Below are positions 25,896 through 33,718 of a DNA stretch of 57,639 bases, piece by piece. The first letter of the stretch is position 1. Each line of letters opens with the position of its first letter. Source of the stretch: a virus; the IMG/VR virus record IMGVR_UViG_3300018083_000005, positions 1 to 57,639 of that record, one strand, 5' to 3'. The position numbers and the translations under genes were made by a program. The notes beneath the pieces were generated by a model, which had not been told where the DNA came from, did no database searches, and saw nothing but the letters and a program-made list of their open reading frames with translations.

Positions 25896-27771
25896 CAGTA
25901 AATGGTTTGGTAACTCTGATGCCGATGTTATCGGTGATTTACAGCGTCGTATTTCGACGGTAGAATCCTATGCTACTGACCTAGAGCGTAAGATCGCAAA
26001 CTTCGATTCGCCACAGCCTATCTCACGTGTCGATCCAGTTACCTATTTGAATCCCTTTGAGGGCCAACGCGCCATCGATCCCGCCGATGAGCAGCATATG
26101 TGGTACTCAAACGGAGAATGGCGCAAGGCTGGTGGCTTCGGCATCTATGAGATTAAAGTCTTCGATGATACGTTTGTAGTTACCACGGGCGATGATAAAT
26201 TCATCTGGCCGATCCCTCATGAGCTTGACGATGGACAGATCATTGAGGTTGAAGCGGCCGTAACTACAGCGGGTTCTGGTACCACTACCATTGCAATCCG
26301 TAAGGGGACAGCAGGTACAGCAGGCTCCGATATTCTATCCACGAATATCACAATTGATTCCGGAGAGTATAACTCCAAGGATGCCGCTACCCAACCTGTA
26401 GTAATTGATCCTACGATTGCTACGTGGGGTCAACATCTACATATCGATGTGGATGCCGTAGGCTCAGGGGCAAAGGGTCTGTGTGTCATGGTGACCCTGG
26501 TTCCCTCCAACCTCGCAAGCATCGTGCTAGCAGGAGCGCAAGGGCCAGCAGGAGGAATCACAGACTGGACAGGGCAGTGGGTAACTGCAACCGGGTATAC
26601 CGTAAACGAAGCTGTCTCTAACAACGGTAGTAGCTACGTTGCAATCGTAGACCACACTTCAGGGGCAACGAGCGAACCAGGGGTAGGAGCGAATTGGGAA
26701 GACTTCTGGATGCTTCTCGCAGAGGGAAGCTCCGGGGGTTCGGGTATGTCCACGCCTGTTACCCAGACTGCCCACGGTTTAGCGGTTGGTGACATAGTAC
26801 GTTTCGATGGTACAAACTATGTAAAGGCTCAAGCTGATACGGAAGCCCATGCTGAAGTTGTCGGACTAGTATCAGTAGTTGGTGGAGCAAACGATTTCAC
26901 CCTTGTCATGGGCGGCGACATTACCGGACTTACGGGCCTGACCTCGGGAAGTGTCTATTACCTCAGTCCGACGACTGCAGGAGCTTTGACGACTACTGAG
27001 CCGACGACTATTGGGCAGGTATCCAAGCCGCTACTCGTTGCACATTCTACGACTACAGGGTTCCTGTTCAACATGCGCGGGGTTGTCGTCCCGACGCCTA
27101 TCGAAGTCGGTCAGTCACAGGCCGATGGTTGGACACGTAGCTACGCGGAAACTTGGACATACGCGAGCGCCACAACATTCACTGTGGCTGGTGATCAGAC
27201 TGTGAAGTTCTCCAAGGGTACGCGGATTAAGCTAACACAGTCAACAGTCAAATACTTCATTGTCTCGGCAAGCTCGTTCAGCGCGGGAGTTACGACAGTT
27301 ACTATCACCGGGGGTACCGACTATACACTTGCCAATGCAACGGTCAGCGATAACTACTACTCATATGAGGCAAATCCACAGGGCTATCCGGGGACGTTCA
27401 ATTATACACTGGCTTGGACTTCAACGGGAACCGCTCCCTCTTTCGGCAACGCCGCTGTCGTCTCTCGTTTCAGTATGGTTGGAAATATCTGCCGAACTGA
27501 GTTCTTCATCACGTTTGGTTCCACGACTACCTTCGGCACCGGCTCATACCGCTTCTCCGCGCCTATCACTATCGCAAAATACGCCGCTGGCTCGGCGTGG
27601 GCCGTCGATCAGGGTACGTCCTTTCGGTCGGGGCTTGTTTTCGTCGACACCGGCAACAACGTCATTCGGATTCTAAGCGTTGCCGACGCCGCTGATGAGT
27701 GGGCAGCGACTGTTCCGAACACTTGGGCAAACACCGACCTCATCGTTGTCACAGCGACGTTTGAAATTTAA
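25888..27771 (+). CDS. Tail fibre/receptor-binding protein, 627 residues
   Basis: Modular. Residues 1-60 are a helical attachment part. About 80-215 is a beta domain. About 228-285 is a ChiC/CBM5_12-like carbohydrate-binding pattern (WVTATGYTVNEAVSNNGSSY, then GANWEDFWMLL). About 285-400 is a Gly-rich head domain. From about 410 a module starts (TFTVAGDQTVKFSKGTRIKL) that is shared with the next two genes. It should attach to the hub and bind the host surface. Confidence 0.75.
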   Translation: MTNSKWFGNSDADVIGDLQRRISTVESYATDLERKIANFDSPQPISRVDPVTYLNPFEGQRAIDPADEQHMWYSNGEWRKAGGFGIYEIKVFDDTFVVTTGDDKFIWPIPHELDDGQIIEVEAAVTTAGSGTTTIAIRKGTAGTAGSDILSTNITIDSGEYNSKDAATQPVVIDPTIATWGQHLHIDVDAVGSGAKGLCVMVTLVPSNLASIVLAGAQGPAGGITDWTGQWVTATGYTVNEAVSNNGSSYVAIVDHTSGATSEPGVGANWEDFWMLLAEGSSGGSGMSTPVTQTAHGLAVGDIVRFDGTNYVKAQADTEAHAEVVGLVSVVGGANDFTLVMGGDITGLTGLTSGSVYYLSPTTAGALTTTEPTTIGQVSKPLLVAHSTTTGFLFNMRGVVVPTPIEVGQSQADGWTRSYAETWTYASATTFTVAGDQTVKFSKGTRIKLTQSTVKYFIVSASSFSAGVTTVTITGGTDYTLANATVSDNYYSYEANPQGYPGTFNYTLAWTSTGTAPSFGNAAVVSRFSMVGNICRTEFFITFGSTTTFGTGSYRFSAPITIAKYAAGSAWAVDQGTSFRSGLVFVDTGNNVIRILSVADAADEWAATVPNTWANTDLIVVTATFEI

Positions 27772-27774
27772 CTA

Positions 27775-28413
27775 ATGAGTGCAATTGAATTCTCACCCAA
27801 TGCAGTATCTCTCGACGGTTGGCTTGCCGCTGGCGAAACCTTCACCTACGCAAGCTCTACTACTTTTACTGTGGCAGGGGATCGGACGGTACGTTACTCA
27901 AAAGGCACAAGAATCAAACTCACCCAGAGTACGGTTAAATACTTCGTGGTTACTCTCTCCGCATTTTCTGCCGGGGTGACAACAGTTACTATCACGGGCG
28001 GCACCGACTATACACTTGCAAACGCGGTAGTCAGTGATCCATTCTATTCCTATGCAGCAAATCCCCAGGGCTACCCCAGGGGCTTTAACTATACTCCGAC
28101 GTTCACGGGGTTTTCTGCAAACCCGGCCACATCTGTTTACTTCTCCGTTCAAGGAACGGTTGTCACCTGTGTATTCTATCCTGGTTCAAATGGAACGAGC
28201 AACGCGAACTCGCTTACTATGTCTTTGCCCATCGCGGTAGGCTCAGGAGTGTGGACTGCGATGCGCGGATTCGACAACGGCGTAGATGTAACGAACTCTG
28301 CGATGGGTCTTCCAAGTGGCTCTACGCTCACGGTCTACAAGGATTGGGCCGGTGGCGGCTGGACTACCTCGGGAGCCAAGCAAGCGTCCGGCACGATCAC
28401 GTACATAATGTGA
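27775..28413 (+). CDS. Receptor-binding paralogue 1, 212 residues
   Basis: Almost the entire N-terminal 110 residues repeat the module seen in the fibre protein: TFTVAGDRTVRYSKGTRIKL, FSAGVTTVTITGGTDYTLAN and SYAANPQGYPRGFNY. The C-terminal 100 residues diverge completely, with Gly/Ser/Asn-rich strands and YKDWAGGGWTTSGAKQ. That is the pattern of tail-tip proteins whose tips vary with receptor. It follows the fibre gene after three bases. Confidence 0.75.
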   Translation: MSAIEFSPNAVSLDGWLAAGETFTYASSTTFTVAGDRTVRYSKGTRIKLTQSTVKYFVVTLSAFSAGVTTVTITGGTDYTLANAVVSDPFYSYAANPQGYPRGFNYTPTFTGFSANPATSVYFSVQGTVVTCVFYPGSNGTSNANSLTMSLPIAVGSGVWTAMRGFDNGVDVTNSAMGLPSGSTLTVYKDWAGGGWTTSGAKQASGTITYIM

Positions 28414-28419
28414 GCTAAT

Positions 28420-29055
28420 ATGAGTGCAATAGAAGTCATACGAGAACGTGGCGACGGTTGGATATACGCCGACGAAACACTGACCTATGCCAGCGCGACT
28501 ACTTTCACTGTCGCGGGTGATAGAACAGTCCGTTATTCCAAAGGTACTCGGCTTAAGCTAACGCAATCAACAGTCAAATACTTCGTCGTTACCTTATCTT
28601 CTTTCTCAGCCGGGGTGACCACGGTTACCTTCACAGGAGGTACGGACTACACACTTGCCAATGCTACTATCAGTGATCCGTTCTATTCATATGCTACAAA
28701 CCCACAAGGGTATCCGACCTACTTTAACTACACTCCAACATGGGGAGGATTCTCTACCGCTCCGGCACTTGGAGGCGGGATGTGCAGGTTCTCAGTTGTT
28801 GGAGGAGTATGTTTCTATATGGCTCATTTCAACACATCTGGAACCAGCAACGCTACTAGCTTGACGGCTTCTATCCCCGTCACTAACGCAAGCTTTGGTC
28901 AGTACCCCGTCACCCGCATACAGGACAATGGAACTTACTCCTTCGGAATGTGCGAGGTTACTTCTGTACTCACATTCTTCAAGGATGGAAGCGGTACAGG
29001 CTTCACAGCTAGCGGGTCAAAGAACGCTTGGTGGGGAGTGTCCTACATCATCTAA
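28420..29055 (+). CDS. Receptor-binding paralogue 2, 211 residues
   Basis: Same conserved N-terminal module as the two upstream proteins (TFTVAGDRTVRYSKGTRLKL, SYATNPQGYPTYFNYTP) and a different C-terminal tip. The opening MSAIEV matches the MSAIEF of paralogue 1, so both arose by tandem duplication. Overlaps the lectin-like gene as TAATG. Confidence 0.75.
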   Translation: MSAIEVIRERGDGWIYADETLTYASATTFTVAGDRTVRYSKGTRLKLTQSTVKYFVVTLSSFSAGVTTVTFTGGTDYTLANATISDPFYSYATNPQGYPTYFNYTPTWGGFSTAPALGGGMCRFSVVGGVCFYMAHFNTSGTSNATSLTASIPVTNASFGQYPVTRIQDNGTYSFGMCEVTSVLTFFKDGSGTGFTASGSKNAWWGVSYII

Positions 29056-29711
29056 TGGCTGATATTCGACAGAGTAGTGTAATCCAGGATGATTTCAACC
29101 GTGTTGAAAACCCTCTATCACATGGTGGAGACTGGACTAACCCGGATACCTTCTGGAACCCACTAGAGGCAAACGGAAGTCAAGCACGAATTTCAACAGG
29201 AGTGTATTGTAACTCGGCCTGGACTTCAGAGGCATTATCGGGTGACAACGCCGAATGTTGGGCTTGGACAAAAGGTGGTAACTCTCCATCCCATGCGTGG
29301 GGCTTTCATCTATATACAACATCCAGTGTCGGCGGTAGTGGTGCATCCGATGGATACTTCTGGCGGATGGAGATTACAACGGGCGGCGGTACCTGCTATA
29401 TGTACAGACTGGACAACAATGCAGGAACAATCCTCGACACAGAGACTTCCAATCCCGGTACAGGGGGCGATTGGTACGGCCTTATTCGTCGCGTTGGAAC
29501 AACTCTGGAAGGATGGGCCTCCGGTGATTCCACAGGAGCTACCGGCTGGACACAATTCTTGAGTGCATCCGATGGTACCTATACTGGCCCGATGTATGCT
29601 GGTCTTAGCTGTGCAGGCTCACTGTTGGGGTTTGATTACTTCGGCTTCGGGAAGCAGATCAATCGCCCACAGATTTATCGCATAGTACGTGGTCAGATCA
29701 CAGTCGGATAG
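29055..29711 (+). CDS. Concanavalin/LamG-like tail-tip protein, 218 residues
   Basis: Start at 29055 in TAATG overlap; the longer frame from 29028 lies inside the upstream gene. Residues 10-205 form a jelly-roll pattern with DDFNRVENPLSHGGDWTN, NAECWAWTKGGNSPSHAWGF and TCYMYRLDNNAGTIL, ending in FDYFGFGKQ. Such domains bind glycans. It completes the tail-tip cluster before the lysis genes. Confidence 0.7.
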   Translation: MADIRQSSVIQDDFNRVENPLSHGGDWTNPDTFWNPLEANGSQARISTGVYCNSAWTSEALSGDNAECWAWTKGGNSPSHAWGFHLYTTSSVGGSGASDGYFWRMEITTGGGTCYMYRLDNNAGTILDTETSNPGTGGDWYGLIRRVGTTLEGWASGDSTGATGWTQFLSASDGTYTGPMYAGLSCAGSLLGFDYFGFGKQINRPQIYRIVRGQITVG

Positions 29712-29723
29712 GGGGAAGACTGT

Positions 29724-30188
29724 ATGAGTACAATACTCGCCATCGTTATCACTAGTATTCTCGGGCCTTGTGTACTGATGTTACTTACTGGTCATCAGCG
29801 TAGCAAGGAAAAGCAAGAAGATTGGCGACGAGAAGATATAGTTGCAGAGAAAGCAGCAGAGGCAGCAAAGTTGCTCCTAGCGGAGAACAAGAAGGTTGCT
29901 GCTAGTGCTAAGGAGGCTAGTGGTAAACTAGACGCGATCCATATACTTGTCAATTCAAACATGACAGCAGCAATGGAAGCACAGCTAGTTGCATTACAGG
30001 GACAACTAGTGGTAATGAATCGTTTAGCTAAAATTGAAGACCCGACCGTTAATGAGCAAGCTGCTATTAATGTCGTCCAGAAGCAGATTGCAGAACTTAC
30101 CGCAACAGTACGGGATCGCCTAGCTGCTACTACCAAAGTTGAGCAAGCAGAAGTAGCAGAAAAAGCAGCAGCACAGGGGGGCGAGTGA
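29724..30188 (+). CDS. Membrane-anchored coiled-coil protein, 154 residues
   Basis: ATG follows GGGGGAAGACTGT. Residues 3-21 form one hydrophobic span (TILAIVITSILGPCVLMLL), followed by a long charged helix rich in Ala, Lys, Glu and Gln. Start of the lysis cassette. It could be a holin accessory, an antiholin or an anchored spacer. Membrane topology is seen; the function is inferred from position only. Confidence 0.6.
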   Translation: MSTILAIVITSILGPCVLMLLTGHQRSKEKQEDWRREDIVAEKAAEAAKLLLAENKKVAASAKEASGKLDAIHILVNSNMTAAMEAQLVALQGQLVVMNRLAKIEDPTVNEQAAINVVQKQIAELTATVRDRLAATTKVEQAEVAEKAAAQGGE

Positions 30189-30388
30189 AAACGGTCATTT
30201 TATCTTATCCCAATGGAGTTCATAGAGAGGAATTGTTGGCAGGAATCCCTCGCAAGGGTGACCATCTTCAACTGCCAAACGGTCGTGACTATAAAGACTA
30301 CATAGTAGAACAGGTTACTTTTTTACCTGCTCAGACAGGTGACCCTGAGCCATCTGTAATGCTGACAATTCGGGAATATCCGACTTGA
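30185..30388 (+). CDS. Small soluble protein, 67 residues
   Basis: GTG start in GTGA overlap with the preceding gene. A small alpha/beta domain with GIPRKGDHLQLPNGRDYKDY that recalls compact SH3-like or RHH-free regulatory folds, without a firm match. Overlaps a broken membrane gene as TTGA. Function unknown. Confidence 0.6.
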   Translation: MKTVILSYPNGVHREELLAGIPRKGDHLQLPNGRDYKDYIVEQVTFLPAQTGDPEPSVMLTIREYPT

Positions 30389-30558
30389 GTAAGCAAAGCA
30401 TAGCTATGGTAATCGCAATTGGAATAACGATTGTGTGAGTAGCGGCGATCATTGGAGGTATCATCCGCAGAGATTGGACGGCTCTTAACACCATTACGCC
30501 AGTTATGCTCACTGTGTGCGGTTGGCTTTATATCCGGCGAAACGGCAACGGAAAATAG
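30385..30558 (+). pseudogene. Two-span membrane protein interrupted by in-frame TGA
   Basis: From TTG at 30385 (TTGA overlap with the gene before) the frame runs to TAG at 30556-30558 as 57 sense codons plus one in-frame TGA at 30436-30438. The part before the TGA is a hydrophobic helix (SIAMVIAIGITIV). The part after continues as VAAIIGGIIRRDW and a second span TPVMLTVCGWLYI with a basic tail. One change, TGG to TGA, would explain the break. The two-span, 57-residue layout beside the endolysin suits a small holin. No start codon lies directly after the TGA. Confidence 0.55.
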
Positions 30559-30566
30559 GAGAGAAC

Positions 30567-30638
30567 ATGCTTTGGACAATCTTGATCATCTTGCTAATAG
30601 TCATAGCTGCAATCTGGATCGTTAACCACCTACGCTGA
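30567..30638 (+). CDS. 23-residue single-span membrane microprotein
   Basis: ATG at 30567 follows GGAGAGAAC. The product is essentially one hydrophobic helix (LWTILIILLIVIAAIWIV) with a basic end NHLR. The stop TGA at 30636-30638 overlaps the ATG of the endolysin gene, so translation is coupled. A role in lysis or membrane anchoring is inferred from position. Confidence 0.65.
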   Translation: MLWTILIILLIVIAAIWIVNHLR

Positions 30639-31462
30639 TGCTTACCGAGAGACAAGTTCCCTATACAGGGCCATACGGTCTAACGACAGGGCCATACAAG
30701 TCGCGTGGGCCTACGGCAGAAGCGTGTAAACGCTTCATGGGTCGTATCGGACTTATGGATTGGCATGACTATGATCGGCATTGGAATGCCACACTTGGCG
30801 CTGCCATGGCGAAATACAAGAAGAAGCATGGTCTGTCTGCCGATCCGTCGTATGGCAAGTTGGTATGGGCTGTTATGCGCTCACAGAAGGTTCCATCGGG
30901 TCGTCCCAATGCGGGAGAATATGCCTTCGACTTCTATGCGCGAAAGCTGATTCAAGACGAAGCCCGTGTAACCTCTGATTCAGAGATTATGGATCAAGTG
31001 CAGTATCACATTCGCCAATTCTGGCTCAAGGCAATCGCTCACAATGAAATCTGGCACTACGATCAGGGTAGACCAAAGGATACAACCGTAGACCCTGAAA
31101 AGGGTGGATACTCTGACTGTTCAATGATGGTCATTCAGGCTGTGCGCTATGCCTGGACTATGACGGATCATGAGACTCTTGATCCTGCAAAGTGGAAGTT
31201 CACAGGATGGGGCAATACAGACTGGTACGAAGATGATTGGCCCAGAATTGGTCAGCCTTATCGCATAGGTGACCTAGCTCATTTCCAAAATGAGCGGCAC
31301 GTAATCCAATGCATTAAGGAGGGAAATGTCGATACAGCACAATGGGGTTCAAATGGATCGGAGAGAGCGCCAGAGCTAATTGGTTCGCTTCGTAGTTACT
31401 ATCGCTATCCAGATGAATTCATGTTCGTCGTCAGACCACAACTAATACCGGAGGAGTCATAA
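30638..31462 (+). CDS. Endolysin, NlpC/P60-like peptidase with peptidoglycan-binding start, 274 residues
   Basis: Residues 25-85 resemble a PG-binding helix bundle (AMAKYKKKHGLSADPSYGKL). The catalytic half has Cys161 in GGYSDCSMMVIQAV and His221 in FQNERHVIQCI, with IGDLAHF just before it. This Cys-His layout fits NlpC/P60 cell-wall endopeptidases that cut peptide stems. There is no signal peptide, so release needs a holin. It lies within a run of small membrane-protein genes and overlaps the 23-residue gene. Confidence 0.82.
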   Translation: MLTERQVPYTGPYGLTTGPYKSRGPTAEACKRFMGRIGLMDWHDYDRHWNATLGAAMAKYKKKHGLSADPSYGKLVWAVMRSQKVPSGRPNAGEYAFDFYARKLIQDEARVTSDSEIMDQVQYHIRQFWLKAIAHNEIWHYDQGRPKDTTVDPEKGGYSDCSMMVIQAVRYAWTMTDHETLDPAKWKFTGWGNTDWYEDDWPRIGQPYRIGDLAHFQNERHVIQCIKEGNVDTAQWGSNGSERAPELIGSLRSYYRYPDEFMFVVRPQLIPEES

Positions 31463-31710
31463 TGCTAGAACCACATTGGGTACAGTTCCATGATGGTGCA
31501 GGTAACTCATTCCCCATGCTCGTCACGCAACATGGTGCAGAGGAGCATGTAGGTGGTGCAGTGTTCTGTGCAGAGTCGCCGCCTGAGAGCGATGCAGGAC
31601 TACAGGAAGGTTGGAATAACCGCGTTCATATCGGACGTGGTGATGTAAGCAAGGGAGCTTCGTGGTCACCTATCGACGGCGTTGATCCCGGCGACGTAGA
31701 GGAGGGCTAA
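31462..31710 (+). CDS. Small protein of the lysis cassette, 82 residues
   Basis: ATG in TAATG overlap with the endolysin, with GGAGG upstream. Acidic, soluble, with WVQFHDGAGNSFPMLVTQHG and a Gly/Asp-rich end. It lies between endolysin and holin. Function unknown. Confidence 0.6.
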   Translation: MLEPHWVQFHDGAGNSFPMLVTQHGAEEHVGGAVFCAESPPESDAGLQEGWNNRVHIGRGDVSKGASWSPIDGVDPGDVEEG

Positions 31711-32105
31711 TGTCAATCGCTGCTCAAGGTTGGGTTAAAGCAGGAGTCGCATTGATCATGGCGATCCTTGCGGCTTTGACCGTTGCACTTACGGGCAAGA
31801 CCGACATTGGAGATATCGACACGCAAACGTGGTTGATTGCTCTAGGCGCAGTTCTCGCGTCTGGTGCGTTGGTAGCATTCGTAGACAACGTGCCTGGTAT
31901 CTACGGTGGGGCAATCAAATCGTTCATCGGCGCAGCGGGTGCATTCGTTACAGCACTCGTCCCGGCATTCGATGATCGTGTGGTTTCACAGCTAGAGCTA
32001 CTGACGGCAGTTAGCGCATTCGTCGCAGCACTAGCATTGGTGTACCAGATTCCACAGCCGCCTGAGTCGAATCCTGCACCATCTTCACCCACTGATGGGG
32101 GCTAA
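31710..32105 (+). CDS. Holin-like membrane protein, 131 residues
   Basis: Three hydrophobic stretches at about residues 9-28 (KAGVALIMAILAALTVALTG), 42-62 and 92-112, plus a weaker Gly/Ala-rich stretch at about 66-85, and a polar Pro/Ser C-terminal tail. Size and position fit a holin, though the structure also resembles small phage membrane proteins of the DUF7439/holin type. Overlaps its upstream neighbour as TAATG. Confidence 0.7.
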   Translation: MSIAAQGWVKAGVALIMAILAALTVALTGKTDIGDIDTQTWLIALGAVLASGALVAFVDNVPGIYGGAIKSFIGAAGAFVTALVPAFDDRVVSQLELLTAVSAFVAALALVYQIPQPPESNPAPSSPTDGG

Positions 32106-32198
32106 ATGAACATCAATATCAGTATTGATACCTTGTTGCTCGTCGGTATCTTTGTAGTCTTGCTGATTGCTGCAATCAGCGACAGCGTGAGCCTCTAG
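32106..32198 (+). CDS. 30-residue single-span membrane microprotein
   Basis: ATG directly after the holin-like stop. Residues 9-24 form a single hydrophobic helix (TLLLVGIFVVLLIAAI), flanked by polar ends. It is the last gene of the late block. Weak ribosome site, so translation is probably coupled to the holin-like gene. Confidence 0.55.
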   Translation: MNINISIDTLLLVGIFVVLLIAAISDSVSL

Positions 32199-32215
32199 AA
32201 CATCAGGGGCTAACG

Positions 32216-32278
32216 GGATCAAGGCCATAGAGGGCAAACGACCAAGTAGCGGTCGGCTCGGTGCTGCAACCTTGATCC
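32216..32278. other. Structured RNA segment at the end of the late block
   Basis: GGATCAAGG (32216-32224) pairs with CCTTGATCC (32270-32278), and GACC/GGTC pair inside. It lies in the 200-base non-coding gap between the converging blocks, before the terminator. It could be a 3' stability element of the late message. Confidence 0.5.
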
Positions 32279-32315
32279 ATGGTAATGCGCTGCTCTAGCG
32301 TTGCCAGGGTGAGGC

Positions 32316-32354
32316 ATAGGGGGTACCCGTTTCTCTCCTGCGGGTACCCCCTAT
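32316..32354. terminator. Bidirectional terminator between converging blocks
   Basis: ATAGGGGGTACCCG (32316-32329) pairs perfectly with 32341-32354 across an 11-base loop. It lies between the last rightward gene (ends 32198) and the last leftward gene (ends 32395), so it can stop transcription from both sides. Confidence 0.88.
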
Positions 32355-32394
32355 TAATTCACTAGGCGTCGGCCAATCAATAGTAACCACCCCC

Positions 32395-32901
32395 TTACCA
32401 CTGCATCTTCTCCCATATTTGATCTACTTCCAACATTTCAAACGTCAACTCATCATGATTGAAGTATTGACCACCGGCTCCAAAGTTGGCCCACTGCAAT
32501 AGATGCCGGGTCGCATCCCGCCCGTGCTGCATGCCAACCTTGTAGCAGCCGATCTTCTTTAGCTCATCATCCTTATAGAATGACTTGCCTGTTGAGGGTG
32601 ATTGCTTACTTGCAAGTATGATAGGTTCATGTCTCTCAATGAACAGTTCGATTATTCCTATCATCTTAACAGGAGTCAGGTCTAGCCCTGCTCTGGCATA
32701 GTTGCGGTACTGGAAATCCTCGTAGATGATGTTCGCATGGTCTTCTGTAGAACTAAGGAAATCCGACAGCAAAATGTACAGTTCTTGGAGCGTATACTTC
32801 TGCTCATGGGGTGCTAAGTACAGTATTTCCGACTCGTCGCGCTTCACCCCAAAGCATACTCCTGTGGTGATACCTGGATCAAGTGCAATTATTGATTCCA
32901 C
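32395..32901 (-). CDS. RuvC-like Holliday-junction resolvase, 168 residues
   Basis: Begins ALDPGITTGVCFG with Asp8 as the first metal ligand of the RNase H-like fold. A central IIYEDFQYRN gives the Glu, and the C-terminal HGRDATRHLLQW gives the last Asp. Length and motif spacing fit phage RuvC-like resolvases that trim branched DNA before packaging. GTG start directly after the TGA of the upstream gene. Last gene of the leftward block. Confidence 0.8.
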   Translation of the reverse strand: MESIIALDPGITTGVCFGVKRDESEILYLAPHEQKYTLQELYILLSDFLSSTEDHANIIYEDFQYRNYARAGLDLTPVKMIGIIELFIERHEPIILASKQSPSTGKSFYKDDELKKIGCYKVGMQHGRDATRHLLQWANFGAGGQYFNHDELTFEMLEVDQIWEKMQW

Positions 32902-33138
32902 TCAGGAACCGCCCCCTTCACCGGACGCCTGTGCGCCGTTCTGACGGGCCTCCCCGCGTTCCGGCCCGTAGTCCGCAAAGTCCCTCGGAGCCTGGGAGGG
33001 AGCCGCCTGCGCTCGCCCTGTGGACGACAGCCGCTCAGCTTCTACCCGGTCGGCAGCGGCCAGGATGCCCTCGTTCCAGAAGGTCTTGGCTTGCATGATA
33101 TCTAGATAAACATGCGTTGGATCGCGTGTATCTTTCAT
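32902..33138 (-). CDS. Unknown protein with disordered tail, 78 residues
   Basis: The start is ATG at 33138 in ATGA overlap with the upstream gene, with GAGAGG just before; an in-frame ATG at 33159 lacks a site. An N-terminal helix (YLDIMQAKTFWNEGILAAAD) is followed by a Gly/Ser/Ala/Gln-rich disordered tail. The tail region is more GC-rich than its neighbours. Function unknown. Confidence 0.6.
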   Translation of the reverse strand: MKDTRDPTHVYLDIMQAKTFWNEGILAAADRVEAERLSSTGRAQAAPSQAPRDFADYGPERGEARQNGAQASGEGGGS

Positions 33139-33434
33139 CTTTTCCTCTCGTCGCTCCATGAAAACGATACACCATCTGCGGGTGAAGTGTAAACATGGTC
33201 GCCTTCGTGTAAGTTCTTACGTTGACATGTCTCACCATATCTTGTTCGGGCAACACACAGACCTTCTGAACGCTGATCCGCTCCGCGCAAAAATACACGA
33301 AAGGCGAGTCGGCATCCTTGGCACAAATCGATTTCGCTGTCGTCCTTACCCCATTCGATTTGAACTGAAGCATACTCCTCGCCGGGGATTACTGCTTCGC
33401 ATCTGTCACACAATCTTGTCTGTGTGATACTCAT
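33135..33434 (-). CDS. Zinc-ribbon protein, 99 residues
   Basis: Start at 33434 in ATGA overlap. CDRC near residue 9 and CQGC near residue 38 form a four-cysteine zinc ribbon of rubredoxin-like spacing. The C-terminal half has a second pattern (CVAR, ETCQRKNLHEGDH) that may bind another metal. Probably a nucleic-acid or protein adaptor; no enzyme motif. Confidence 0.65.
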   Translation of the reverse strand: MSITQTRLCDRCEAVIPGEEYASVQIEWGKDDSEIDLCQGCRLAFRVFLRGADQRSEGLCVARTRYGETCQRKNLHEGDHVYTSPADGVSFSWSDERKR

Positions 33435-33718
33435 TCCGCACTTTCCCAATAGTCGGCAGCGATACCAGTATCAGGTGCCGGTTCAGTTCCCAGTGCTTTG
33501 TCGAGAGCAACAAGGGCGCGGCCTAGATTAGTACCCGGTACAAATTCTGCTCCATACTCGACCGCATCTTCTGCCGTCTCTAACACTTCCACGATCTGTG
33601 GAAGCGCAGTACGGCGGAAGTCGCGTATGTCGGAAGGTGTCCCTCCGGGCTGGTCGTAATGCCACGGAGCCGCGAAACTCTCAGCCATGATTGCCTTTAG
33701 TTTTTCGCTTGCACTCAC
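33431..33718 (-). CDS. Helical protein next to polymerase, 95 residues
   Basis: GTG start at 33718 in GTGA overlap with the polymerase stop, with GGGGAG seven bases upstream; an ATG at 33733 lies within the polymerase gene. Helical with ALPQIVEVLETAEDAVEYGA and an acidic end. Function unknown; coexpressed with replication genes. Confidence 0.6.
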   Translation of the reverse strand: MSASEKLKAIMAESFAAPWHYDQPGGTPSDIRDFRRTALPQIVEVLETAEDAVEYGAEFVPGTNLGRALVALDKALGTEPAPDTGIAADYWESAE

